Positions 1-10,575 of a stretch of 64,000 nt of DNA are shown here, piece after piece (positions within the stretch are counted from its first letter, which is position 1; the number at the start of each line of letters is the position of its first letter). The notes under the pieces were generated by a model. It was not told the origin of the DNA. It ran no database searches and saw only the letters and a list, made by a program, of their open reading frames with translations. The stretch is from Paraphysomonas bandaiensis (taxonomy: Eukaryota; Chrysophyceae): NCBI GenBank assembly GCA_965644295.1, contig CBFFRP010000150.1:124001-188000 (forward strand), in the 5' to 3' direction. Both the position numbers and the translations under genes were made by a program.

Positions 1-1023
1 TGTGTGCTACATTAGTTATGACTCTTAGACGCCTATTATTATTGCTAATAATCATATATTATTCACTACTACAGAGGGATGTAGAAAACAATATGTTGCA
101 ATATTATTGCAAGGCAGTTTCCCAACAATACTATTGCAAGTGATTAGTGTCAATTTTAACGGCAGTAATACATTAGTGTGTATTCTATTCTAGTCATATA
201 AAGGTTATAGGATAACGAAATTCACTACGCTGCCAAGAGCAGAGATTAAATATACTGCATATTGCTTTGCTGGGCTGTGTAACAGTTAATTGGCTATTAA
301 TTTGACACAGGTTGTAGTAAATTATAATTGCCAATATTTTCCCAATTAGTGGCAACTAATTAATACTAAACTATACTCTAGTAGCTAGACATTAGCTGCC
401 AAAATAGCTTGATCAACTGTCATTACATTCCAGTAGTGGCAATTCATACATACAAACATTAGTAGCTTTAAATGCCGAGGAGTCGTACCTTGTGCAAAGT
501 AGTCATATCATTCTTAGCTCTACACGAAAAACGAAAATAGTATTGTTGCCGCTAATCGGCAATTAATTGAAGCAGGTTGTAGTCAATAATTTACTGTCTC
601 GATTTCAACTATAATTATTACTATTTCCCTTCTTAGCCATCATCGGTGACGTCGTCATCAACACATTCATTCATAATTACTTGAAAGATACCAAGTGTCG
701 TAGGATGTATACTTTTTGCGCCACACTGATAACATTCCTACTCCCCATTTCATTATATAACATTCCTGTCAACTACCAATTATTGTGCTCATGAGTGACT
801 AATAGTATCTCGACTGTATAGAACTACTATATATCCATCGCATGACATACGATTTCAATTATTAATACTACAATCTACAATAGCAAACAAGTATAACACT
901 GTGGTAAATATCGTCGACATATTATTCTATTCGTATACAACTACGACCAAATCAAGCGTCATGAACATATCGCACAGCAGTAAATATTTTATAGCTCAGT
1001 TATGATTTTCGATTGCTAGGTTC
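1..1023. other. Intergenic DNA with decayed repeat ends
   Basis: I see no gene here. The stretch around 269-600 looks like a worn-out hAT MITE: a near match to the CAGGGCTGCGTAACAATTAA terminus seen at 29502 occurs near 270, followed by several short AATTAATTG-type subterminal motifs. Around 27-60 there is a GCCTATT...TAATCA motif shared with the ends of the 222-bp repeat at 15742-15813. The 3' end of the minus-strand gene at 1024 borders this region. Confidence 0.4.
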
Positions 1024-2731
1024 TTATAGCTCAGCTGCCGGCCCCCCCATGTCATCCTCGTTGTCCATATCCCGCTGCAAAAACTCGTCCGATGGCAGAG
1101 CAGTACGCATATCCCTCCATAGATCACTCAAAGAATCCTCAAATTCTACTACTGTGACAGGTTTGTTCGCATCATCGATCAAATGATTAACACTTCGTTT
1201 GGCTTTGGCGTAGTGAGTCTTATTCTACAATGCAACGTAAGGTTAAAGGTATCTACCTGAAAACGTCGATATATACTACCTGGGTCCACGAGTACGACCC
1301 GTTGGGGGTCCTGGGAGTGGCCTCCCATGGCTTGAGAGATATATTAAGCTTATTTTGCAATATATCAACTTGTTTGTTTTGACTAGCCGTCAGTTGCTGT
1401 ACGGCCCTATTGTATAGTCTTTCATGCACCGGCCCTTCAGACCCACCCCCTTTATATGCCTTCGCCCGGCTGCTGATTTCCGGAACATGGGAAGTTTGTC
1501 CAGTTTTCCCAGTTGCTTCGGTCTCTGCATCGGCATGTTTCTTGCGCATAGAAACAGTTTGTCTGGAGACAGGATCCACTTCAATGACACTACGTTGCAT
1601 CATCTTCTCCTGCAGTTTTTTTGACCTGGCATTGAGCTGAGGGTGGAAAGTCAGCTCTCTCGACTCAATTTCATCAACTATCTGCTTCCGTTGGTCGTTA
1701 CGACGTAGCTTCTCCTAAAATACGTGCACAGAGTTATTCATCAAATATGATATGTAGTCCATAATGGTTCACCTTATGATAGTTAAAGAAGTCGTCTGGA
1801 GTGGATTTCGTTTTACCCATCCGCTGCAGGTATTTCTCGGATGTTTTCGCGCCTTCCCGCTTCGGGGTAAATGTGCAGTTTTCCATTTCTCTCTGCAGTT
1901 ACATGACGAACGGTTCGTAAAAAAATGCCATGTACCTCTTTGACCTCCTCCCGACGTTTCGCCATCGCAGCAGCGCGCTTCGATGCCATCCCGGGTAGCC
2001 TCTGTTGGAGGCTCTTCATTGTCGAGGCCAACTGTAGAGAGGTTGGGTTCATTTCTGGTTTAAAAGAAAGACCATCCAATTCCAGTGCTAACCCTTGGTT
2101 CTGTTCCTTCATTAGAGCACTACAGATTTATTTATTTCCATTATTTCTATTAACAACTAAGTCACAGACCTTTCTTTCATCTTATTTGTGCGATGAAGAT
2201 GATCTACTAATCGATCCCATTGCTGCTCGTTTAATTTCTTTTTCTACACGTATTATATCAGTACATAACATGTATATAATAAATATTTACTTCTTTGGGT
2301 TGAAAGGCAAACTTTTCATTTTGTTTAGCTTCCCACACTTCATATGGAGTTGGACGTTCATAATATCCCTCATCATTCCTGTACATGTCATATTATGTAT
2401 ATGCTATATGATATGTGTTACGTTATATATACATGTATATGTGCAATGATATGTGTATATATGCTATGTATATATATATGTGTATGTATGCATGCATGTA
2501 TCTATATGTACATGTATGTTAAGTTGTATATCTAACATAATCATCTACTTACCGTCTTGTACGTACAGGTGATCGTTGTTCATGGTTTGATCTTTCAATA
2601 TGTGAACTACCCTCTTGACCAATACTGTTTAATAGATCCTCTATTGATATATTCTCATCTTCTCCATCATGTGATATATGATGGGTTTCAATGATACGAC
2701 TTAATTTAGCTAATACATCAGCATCTCCCAT
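1024..2731 (-). CDS. FxPxN-repeat protein (probable cytoskeletal/flagellar type), 7 exons
   Basis: The exons, in genome order on the minus strand, are 1024-1224, 1280-1714, 1773-1892, 1936-2119, 2170-2243, 2291-2378 and 2553-2731. All introns are GT-AG (43-58 nt, but 174 nt for the first), and all phases join to one 426-residue frame. I started at the ATG at 2731 because an upstream in-frame extension would translate a TA microsatellite. The protein is charged and helical and carries dispersed short motifs of the form F-x-P-x-[LM]-N (FKPEMN, FHPQLN) plus a related FTPKR motif and a KTKSTPDDFF segment. Such motifs recur in protist cytoskeletal and axonemal proteins. I cannot name an orthologue. 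The C-terminus is acidic. Splice sites are seen in the sequence; function is inference from motif style. Confidence 0.75.
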
Positions 2732-3320
2732 TGTATTGTTATGATAATGATTGTAATGATAGTGTGATGATAGTGGGATGTGATAATAGTAACAGTATAT
2801 ATATATGTATGTATATATGGATGTATGTATATGCATATCCCTCAACTATCCTCTACGTAGACTCTACATACACAGCATACCATGTACAATATACATATAC
2901 TGGCTGGCTGTATATATAGACACTGCTGTACACGGACACTGAATGTTGTACTGCTGTATATACAGAGCAGCTACACTCGCCAAAAAATGATCATCATTCT
3001 ACAACAAACTTCTATATCTTCTATATACAGTATATCAGGGATTTTCAGAACTTAGAAACATAGTATTTTGAATAATAAGCCTATAATTTAATATCCACTG
3101 TATGGATATCCTGATATTTAGGTTTTGATGCACTTTAATTAACGTATTTTCTCATAGTGTACAGCAGTTTGATATATATTCTGTATATATTCTTCTAAAC
3201 AATTATTCCTTTAAACACACACACATACATACATACACACATATATATATATAACCTCATATACACACTATATAACCCTTATATACACATAATCTCCCTC
3301 TATCATCTCTCTTCTACTAT
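2732..3320. promoter_or_regulatory. Divergent intergenic spacer (probable bidirectional promoter)
   Basis: This 589-bp spacer separates two divergent start codons, at 2731 on minus and 3321 on plus. It is A/T-rich with TATG/TATA-type microsatellites at about 2797-2840 and an AC/ACAT/TA microsatellite at about 3213-3253. No ORF is credible. Use as a shared promoter is inferred from the layout; no specific factor site is recognisable. Confidence 0.5.
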
Positions 3321-4800
3321 ATGTCATCTAGTAAATCGATTCCAAACTTCCCTTATATTACTTATATAGTGTTATGTCTTAGTTATGCTGTATATGCATC
3401 TATACGTAGAATCCCCTCTATAACTATGCCATGGATAACTGATACATTACACATTAATAAAACAGATATAGGCCTTATCTCTACAGCATATTCTACAGGA
3501 TATGGTATTAGTAAATTCTTTGGTAGTATAGCATGTGATTATCTTTCATGTCGTATGGTATTATCTGTTAGTATATGTATGGCATCTGCTGCCTCTATAT
3601 GCTTTAGTACACTTACTGTACCATATCTAATGGCAACAACATGGTTTATACAAGGATTAGCACAGGGTATAGGATGGCCGGCAATATCGTTTCTAATATA
3701 TAGTCATTTTGATGCCAATATGACGGGAACTATTTGGTCCACGATTACTTCGGTATATAGAGTTATATAGTAGTACGAAGATATTCATTAACGAATCGTA
3801 TGTATAGGCAGGCAATGTGAGTTATGTTCTTGCGCCATTACTGCTTGTTCCCCTTATTGGGATGTATGGATGGGCGGTACGTGTGGCTCTTGTCATATTT
3901 TCACTCGAATAATAACATACTGCCAGGCGCCGTTTGTTTGTTTCGGTGTGTGCGGTTTGTTAATGTCTCTAGTAGTGTATATAGCAATTCCAGAGGTTTC
4001 ATCTTGTGGTGCTAGTGCAACTGTGACTTCGAATTCACCCGATGCACCATTCGATTCGAAGTGGTACATAAGTTTGCCTGTAGTTTGTCTCAATCTATGT
4101 AATTGCTTAACGCTGATGTTACTGGGATGTATAGTGGAGTGGGCAGGTAATTGTTGTTTCAAAACAGTGCCAACTAATGAACAACATATTTTAGGACTTT
4201 ACCTTATAGAGTATTGTAATTGTGACAGACCTACGGCAGCAATGATTTTGCTGTGTGCAGAGGTAGTATAACAATATAATTGTGCCTGATTGCCTTACCT
4301 GGTGGCTTGTACAGGTCGGCGGCTTTGTGGCTACATTGCTGTGTGGCGTACTATCAGATAAATATTTCCGGGATCGACTCGATCTGTTTTGTCTGTTGTT
4401 CAGTGTACTAATGTTTCCTGCGCTGATCCTGCTTCCGATCTCGGGATATATACCTCCGATCGAAGGAGAGGATATACAGTCTCGGGTGACTCCTGCCGTG
4501 TTATTAGCATGCGGCTGTTTATTTCTCATGGGTGCGGCCATAAATGGTCCCAAAACACTTATTGGAATTGCTGTGCGACAGCTAGTTCCTCCTTCATCGG
4601 CCGGTCTTGCTAGCGGTGTGCTGGGTATTTTTGCACAAATCGGCGGTACTGCGGCTGGAAGTGGGATGGCCTATATGCTACAGCACTACAAATGGGACTG
4701 CTATATTTCATGCCTCTTCATTATTTCCACAGTTCTGTCGGGGCTCCTGCTATTGTCCTATACGGTGTCGAATAGTCGGAAGAAATCGAAAGTTTCGTAG
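3321..4800 (+). CDS. MFS transporter, SLC37/GlpT-like (organophosphate:phosphate antiporter family)
   Basis: The exons are 3321-3752, 3808-3876, 3927-4262 and 4315-4800, with GT-AG introns of 50-55 nt, all in phase 0, giving 440 residues. The protein is strongly hydrophobic with about 12 membrane segments. Near the N-terminus the order Y-x-x-R-R-x-x-S-x-T-x-P followed by D-I-G-L-I-S-T-A-Y and a short S-K-F-F-G loop matches the glycerol-3-phosphate/hexose-phosphate antiporter family. A second loop G-V-L-S-D-K-Y-F begins the second half, as in MFS duplicated bundles. Length is normal for SLC37/GlpT. The likely role is exchange of a phosphorylated metabolite for phosphate across an internal or plasma membrane; the substrate cannot be read from sequence. 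It is divergent from the FxPxN gene. No breaks are seen. Confidence 0.85.
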
Positions 4801-5770
4801 AGAATAATAGTTTTGCATTATTTAGTGTTGTGCTGTAGGCGCCTTTGATGTTTGTTCTTTTGATGATTATTTGTGATGGTTTAATAAAGAAGCGCGAGTA
4901 ATAGTTTTCAAATAGAACACGTACAAGCTGCATAGGGGCGAGTTGTAACAGTTAAAACTTCTGAGGAGTACGCTTCCAATAACTATTTGTATATTCTTTC
5001 CACCGCGAAAGTATTGTAAATACGCCATTAGCTATTTGGAAAGTAAGTAAAATCCCGTATAACTCAAGTAATATTGAATATAAACTAGGTTATGTATTAA
5101 AGCTGTATATCATATATAAGATATGTAAACTTTGAACTTACTTTGTTGCACACAACGTTCTTTCACGACGGAAAAAATTACTATAATAATTACTAATCCG
5201 TACCAGGAATTGTTTCTGAATAGAATGTCAAAATCGCATAAACGAAATTGTGTTGAGTTTTTCTGTTTGTGAGCAATTAAAAGCCGTAGTTTCTAAGATA
5301 TTTGAGATACTCAGTCGTAGCTAACCGTATTATGAGAACCAATGGTATGATAGCTGAAACTGAAATATATTGACTGTACAAGATAGTGATGATGTAAGAT
5401 CGTACTAGAAATGTCTGGTGTAGAGATAAACCGAGTTCATGAATGACAATGAATGATATCTTATAATCTAACCTCGTTTATTACTAAGTTCAACTACTAT
5501 GTCATTTTCTAACAATTTGTTGCATATAATAATATTGTTGAACTACGCATAAAATACTTTTTCTCATCAGTAATCTACAGAAATGGATAACATTATATTA
5601 TAGGGTATACTGAACTAAATAATACAAAAGATGAATATTAGTATATTTTTTTATGTGACATTAACTTCTATAATACTGGCACATCAATTGTAGAATTTTC
5701 TCTTACGATACATCTTAGTTACAAAGCGGCATTGATTACTAGACATAATAATATCAAACTGAAAATTTTA
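4801..5770. other. Intergenic region between convergent genes
   Basis: This A/T-rich spacer between two convergent 3' ends (MFS transporter and glycosyltransferase) shows no supported ORF, RNA gene or terminal inverted repeat. It should contain both polyadenylation regions. An AATAAA-like AATAAAG lies near 4883, about 80 bases after the MFS stop. Confidence 0.5.
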
Positions 5771-7564
5771 TTAACTGGGATCATATCCTCTCTCCGCTGA
5801 CAGAACCCGCAGACGCTTGACCATTTCCCCTACTACATAATCTGGAGACCATTTTAACACAGCTTCACGACCTCTAGCAGCTTTGACCCTTGCAGAAGCG
5901 AGAGTTCCACTTTCGCTTGGACAAGACTCGCGCACGACTTGTTGAAGGATATCCCTCAATGCAGCAGAGTCAGGGATAGAATAGCCAAAATCGTCAAGCT
6001 GGTCCATTACAGGGATCATGTACGCACTGTCGTTGTCTGCAAATACAGCCGGTCCAGAGCAATTCGACACAATGACTGGCACGTTCATTGCCATTGCCTC
6101 TACAACAGGAAGTCCCCATCCTTCTCCGCGCGTTGGGAGCACGAAGGCATCTGCGCTAGCATAGAGGTTTCTGACATCAGCACGTGACATTGCCATACCA
6201 TCGGTGTTTTCTTGTTCCCACTTCACCGCAGGCAGCTCGGATAATACTTTTCCGTAGCGCTCCATGGCATACTGTGCAATCAGTGTTGTAATGTTTCTCT
6301 CACCTTGAACCCATGCCGGGACATAAGTGTGGAGACGAAGCAGCACTGGGTCATCCGAAGTAAACGCAGACCAATAGGAATCTAATAGTAGATCCCATCC
6401 TTTCCGGCGTTCCCATTTGAATATTGACAAGAATTCAAATGTCATAGAACCTTCAATGGCTTCACCACATAGAGAATTACCCGACCACAAAGGGCGGTCA
6501 CGACGGCCTAAAGATGGGTCAAATAACTCTGTATCTACAGCTTCAGGTATCACATGAACCCGTGGGTTAACAAACCCAACTGAGGTCAAGTATTTCTCGA
6601 AAATATTCCGGTTCCAATCTGTAGGTACCCATAATTCGTCCATCTTTGCGGCACACTTCATCACAGCAAGTTCATCGACATTCATCCCTCCACCAAAGTG
6701 TCCCCGCTCAACCATAAACCGTCCAATTCTGATCTCCGACACAGACGGTTTCAAAACAGTATAGTTCAGATAGAAACATGTTGTGCCGTGAAAAATTTTA
6801 ACCCTATATCAGAGTGATCATTATCAGGTTCGAGGTGTTTGGAAATATACAGACCTGGGCTTGGGAAATCTTGCAACTGAGTTGGTATTTCTTAGCAGAA
6901 GGCTTCCCGAAGCAACTATAGTGGTGTTATATTCTCCAGTAGACCTCAAGGCTATCAGTTGTTGAGATGTTACACTAGAGACAAGAGACCCTTTGAGTTT
7001 GCAGTGGGGTTCCAAACCTTTCGACATACACTCTTGGTCGCATTCAAGCGCCCACCCAATGCATATACCCGCGTCCTTACAGGCTTCGTAACAAGCAACA
7101 GGTGAATGAACACCCGGGACCACTGACCGTCCCATGTTAAGAAAAGTCTCGTGTATACCTTCGTTCCCATACTCGATATCAGCAGCGAGATTGCTGTTAA
7201 TTTCACCAGTATTATCAACATGGAGCACTTCCTGTCGACCGGAATGAATTATTTCTTCCCTCTTCGAGTTATAAAGAGACAATAAACTCCTTTGTTCTTC
7301 ATCGAATAGCAATGATAATATCTGACTATTACTAACTGCAGACTCATTAAAATGATTCGTAAATGACGATTGCATCACTTTCACTTCTGGAAGATGTTTC
7401 TTTAGTGCAGAACTGATTCCCAATAGCTCTAAAAAGAAACCTGTGAATGAAAATTGTCGCCCTTGAAGCACCCATGATACTTCTATTTCAAAGGGTTTGA
7501 TGAGTGAAGTGGATTGCACCATTGCACATAAACAGATCATTGCAATCACTAATATGGACTGCAT
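5771..7564 (-). CDS. Secreted/lumenal glycosyltransferase family 4 protein with a PAN-like cysteine module
   Basis: The two exons are 6855-7564 and 5771-6803, with a 51-nt GT-AG intron, and encode 580 residues. The first 19 residues form a clear signal peptide. Residues of roughly 145-205 hold a cluster of six closely spaced cysteines (C-x3-C-x5-C-x6-C-x3-C-x8-C) ending in CKLKG, which resembles a PAN/Apple module. The second exon is a GT4 (GT-B fold) domain. It shows a DELWVPTDWN segment, then FLSIFKWERRKGWDLL, and later LPTRGEGWGLPVVEAMA, whose E-G-x-G-L-P-x-x-E-A-M-A pattern is the donor-binding E-x7-E motif. It probably transfers a sugar from a nucleotide-sugar donor in the secretory pathway; donor and acceptor are unknown. 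It is convergent with the MFS gene and divergent from the K+ channel gene. The PAN call is less sure than the GT4 call. Confidence 0.85.
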
Positions 7565-8183
7565 CTTAACACCACTGTGTGTATATATATAATAGAAGTG
7601 ATTAATGAATAGAGATGGATTGGTCTTGCATGGTGAGTATCAGAAGAGGGAATGATATCTTGTTATCTCATTAGTGGCGATGCTTATTCCACCGCACCAT
7701 CATCATTGTAATGTGAGAGCAGTACGCTGCAGCAGTGTATATGTTCACAGTGAAAGTAACTGTTGACTTGTATGATTTTCAGTTTATATCACCTAAATAT
7801 CCCCAATATTTAGACATACTTTCCTGATAGTAGATATATAGATATCCTCACAAATCATTTTTAACCCTATTCATATGATTTGTTACTTATTATCCAATCA
7901 TTTCACTTGATATACTATACGAGTAAGTATATGGGTGAGATGTGTTTCATACCTCATTCATTCTTCATATACCATATACAATAAATTGCATACGATATAA
8001 AACTTCAAGTAGGGAAATATCCTCGTTCAGATTTCAGTCAGTTGTGGCTGGTGGTTATTATTACCGTCTAGATTCCATTATCTCTCACCATTATCAACTG
8101 CTATATTATGATACTATAATCAACTATAACTATCATAATTATGTCATAACTATTACTTATAATATTCATTCATTAATATCATA
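7565..8183. promoter_or_regulatory. Divergent intergenic spacer
   Basis: There are 619 bp between the divergent start codons of the glycosyltransferase (7564, minus) and the K+ channel (8184, plus). The sequence is A/T-rich, with short TATA runs at 7582-7595 just upstream of the minus-strand gene and a run of ATAACTAT-like words just before 8184. No gene is visible. Promoter function is inferred from position. Confidence 0.45.
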
Positions 8184-9344
8184 ATGAATATTAAGAAATT
8201 TATTATAGCATATGATTTATATCTTTTATTTCAAATTATTTTAGTATTATCAGCTTATATACTTATTGGTATACTATTCTATACTTTTGTAGCTCATATG
8301 ACACCATTTGAAGCATTATACTTCACTGTTATTACATTTTTTACTATAGGTATGACTATTATCTTGCTTATACATAACTTACTGATAGTCATCTATAGGA
8401 TATGGTGATATCGTCCCGCGTACTAATGTAGTGAAGTTATTCACTTGTGTATATGTATTTTGGGGATTAGGTATTGTTGCTGGGGTTATATCATGGATGC
8501 TCGATATTTTGGTACAGTACCATAACGAAAAAGTACGTAACAAGGCAAAGGAAGATATAGATGGAGAAGAGATACTATTTTAGCCCCCCCAAGTGAATGC
8601 TGAAAAATTACAACCTCCACAGTCTTCTATAAAAGCGGCTCGAATGAAAGTTATTAAAAAGTCTTTGGTCAGCATATTCGTTTTGGCTGATATTGTGGCT
8701 GTAGGGGCTCTTTTCTATTCCACGATAGTTGACAATTTTTCATTGGTGGATTCAATATATTTGTCAACAATGACGATATCATGCGTAGGGTACGGAGATA
8801 TCTATCCCACAACAGCAATGTCGAGGATTTTTACCCTATTCTATTGTGTTATTGGCGTGTGTGTGACTGCCAATGCCTTAGGAAGTTTTAACAGTGCACT
8901 TAAAGAGTACCAGCAGTCTGTTGTTGAAGACAAAGCATTGTCTAATACATCACTTCATCAGAACAGCTTTCGCATAATGCTGAAAGAAATTAAATCAACT
9001 GAGTGTGATGATACTACGCGTCCTATGGATGAAATTTCTCAGGACACGTATATTTTATACAAGCTCATGAAAATGAATTTAGTTGATGAGGTGTGTATAT
9101 ATCTTGTTTAATATATTCTTGTTTATATCTTACATGTTAGGGTATTGTTAATCGTATAAAGCTTCAGTTTGACAGACTAGATAGAGACGGTTCAGGGACC
9201 TTGAATAGTTCTGATATTATGAATTTTAATGCCATTTCTGAAGATGTCTCCACAGTTCGGAAGCGGTGGATTTCTCCAAGCGGGCCAAGTGGAGAGTGTA
9301 AAGTAGCACCTGCCCAAGAATCGGACTGTGTACAACAGTGGTAA
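8184..9344 (+). CDS. Tandem-pore (TPK/KCO-type) K+ channel with C-terminal EF-hand
   Basis: The exons are 8184-8349, 8399-8532, 8584-9090 and 9141-9344, giving 336 residues. The first pore filter, TIGYGD, is created by the splice at 8349/8399; a second filter, CVGYGD, lies near residues 167-172. Each pore loop is flanked by two hydrophobic segments, which is the 4TM/2P layout. The last exon carries one canonical EF-hand loop (DRDGSGTLNSSD, residues 283-294), so Ca2+ control of gating is likely, as known for plant TPK channels. The 8533-8583 intron is 51 nt, a multiple of three, and contains an in-frame TAG in its acceptor TTTTAG; retention would truncate the channel after pore one. Usual TPKs have two EF-hands; here only one is clear. 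The membrane location (vacuolar or plasma) is not visible. Confidence 0.88.
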
Positions 9345-9730
9345 GAAATTTTGTTTTACTGTGACTGTTTTAAAGTTGATCACAAGGGATGCCACACAGT
9401 CGTTGAATGAATTACGATCAGGCGATGTGACGAACGTATGAGTTCGATATTTTAACTACTGGTGCTAGAAGCTAGAGTACTCTGCTGTTTTATCGTATGT
9501 GATTTGGATAGCTCTATCTTACATACTAGATGAAACAAAGCTTAATATTTTGCGCATACTGTAATGCGGCGTCAGTCGTAGTTTTAGGAATAATCAGGAT
9601 GCATTTTTCACGGCTCGTACAGAGAAGAGAGAAGTACCACATCGCGTAATAATTAATTTGAAGTAATTATCTAAAATCTAAATTATTTATTCTCACTAAT
9701 GACGAAAAACAATCTGCGAGTAGACTATAA
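9345..9730. other. Intergenic region downstream of the K+ channel gene
   Basis: This is A/T-rich sequence with no supported ORF. It ends where the first copy of a 131-bp direct repeat starts at 9731. Confidence 0.4.
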
Positions 9731-9861
9731 TATTCGTGTATATTGTACTTAGAGAATTACTTGTAATTCTACAATATTATTATAATAAGATATTACCACT
9801 TTTCGCTTACATTTTTTCAATTTTAACTTGTAGTAAGTATGTAAGTATTCAAAGCATTGCG
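9731..9861 (+). repeat. 131-bp direct repeat A, copy 1
   Basis: This 131-bp block is nearly identical to 15838-15968, both starting with TATTCGTGTATATT and ending with AAAGCATTGCG. The two copies are in the same orientation and flank the copia insertion and the 222-bp repeat R1a. They do not match the copia LTRs, so they belong to an older repeat into which the retroelement inserted. Confidence 0.75.
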
Positions 9862-10132
9862 ACTCACGTGCACACCTCACAGGTCCTACCCGACAGAGCA
9901 CTGGACTGCCCAGACCTCCACAACGCCGACGACTTCGACAACTCTATCTACACCCGCGGCCCCACAGGAGCACAGTAACACAGCCTACACACCCAACTCC
10001 TCCTCCCAACAATCCCCACCACTCTCAACCCACACATCTGGAACTAGGTGCACTCAGGACCCTAATCCAGAACGCTGAGCCCCCTCCAACACCAATGGAG
10101 ACCCATCCCAAAGGGAGACCCCCAGATCAATA
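9862..10132. other. C-rich segment of unknown origin
   Basis: This 271-bp segment is strikingly C-rich on the plus strand (many CCCC, CCAC and CTCC words) in an otherwise A/T-rich region. Short open frames run through it, but they are proline/threonine/serine-rich in every frame and have no recognisable domain. It may be a fragment of a captured exon or of a different element. Confidence 0.35.
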
Positions 10133-10282
10133 GCGCCGGTGAGTCCACGGACACACGATAAAGGCGAATTTCATATCACACAAAAAGAACGGAAGTGGTT
10201 GCACCTTGGTGCTTGCGGCGACGCACAAGCAGCTTTCGTAGCGTCAAATAGTAGGATAAAAGAGTTTGTATTGATTAGTTAC
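10133..10282 (-). repeat. 222-bp repeat R1, copy a, first part (split by copia-1)
   Basis: Together with 15742-15813 this reconstitutes a 222-bp repeat (150 + 72) that occurs intact and inverted at 16013-16234 and again, more diverged, at 27665-27836. A conserved core reads CACCAAGGTGCAACCACTT (on the opposite strand in this copy), which is itself partly palindromic. No coding capacity is seen. It behaves like a short interspersed or MITE-type repeat, but I cannot place its superfamily. Confidence 0.7.
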
Positions 10283-10575
10283 TATTAGAATATGGACTGT
10301 ATCCTAGTATATTCAATGTGGTACTTGAAGACAATGTACGAGAATACAGTGAAGTATGGTGATGTGTAGATGCTGTTATGATATTGAGAAAACTGAAATA
10401 GTTTGCTCTTTCAAGATATGTTTAGTAGCGAAAGGTCTACAGAAGTAGTGATTTATGCATGGCACAAAACGAGCTTGTGTTGTTTAACACAATTCGTGTA
10501 AACGATATTAATAAATCTATCTAGTCTAACAACTTAATCTCTCTTTGATCTAAGTAAAATGAGCATTTCCCAACA
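10283..10575 (+). repeat. 5' LTR of copia-1
   Basis: The LTR is 293 bp, begins TATTAGAATATGG and ends TTTCCCAACA. It matches 15444-15736 with no difference that I can find. Its last 17 bases contain the ATG that opens the Gag-Pol frame (10559). Confidence 0.95.

Noticed and set aside
2344-2535. Plus-strand frames rich in Cys/Met/Tyr/Ile
   Set aside because: They are translations of TATG-rich intron and promoter DNA opposite the FxPxN gene.
8581-8583. In-frame TAG in the K+ channel suggesting a pseudogene or recoded stop
   Set aside because: It is the acceptor of a 51-nt intron with a GTACGT donor; splicing keeps the frame and all channel motifs.
9736-10078. Two overlapping open frames of 73-80 codons near the copia element
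   Set aside because: They arise from repeat A and a C-rich segment, have no domain and are low-complexity.
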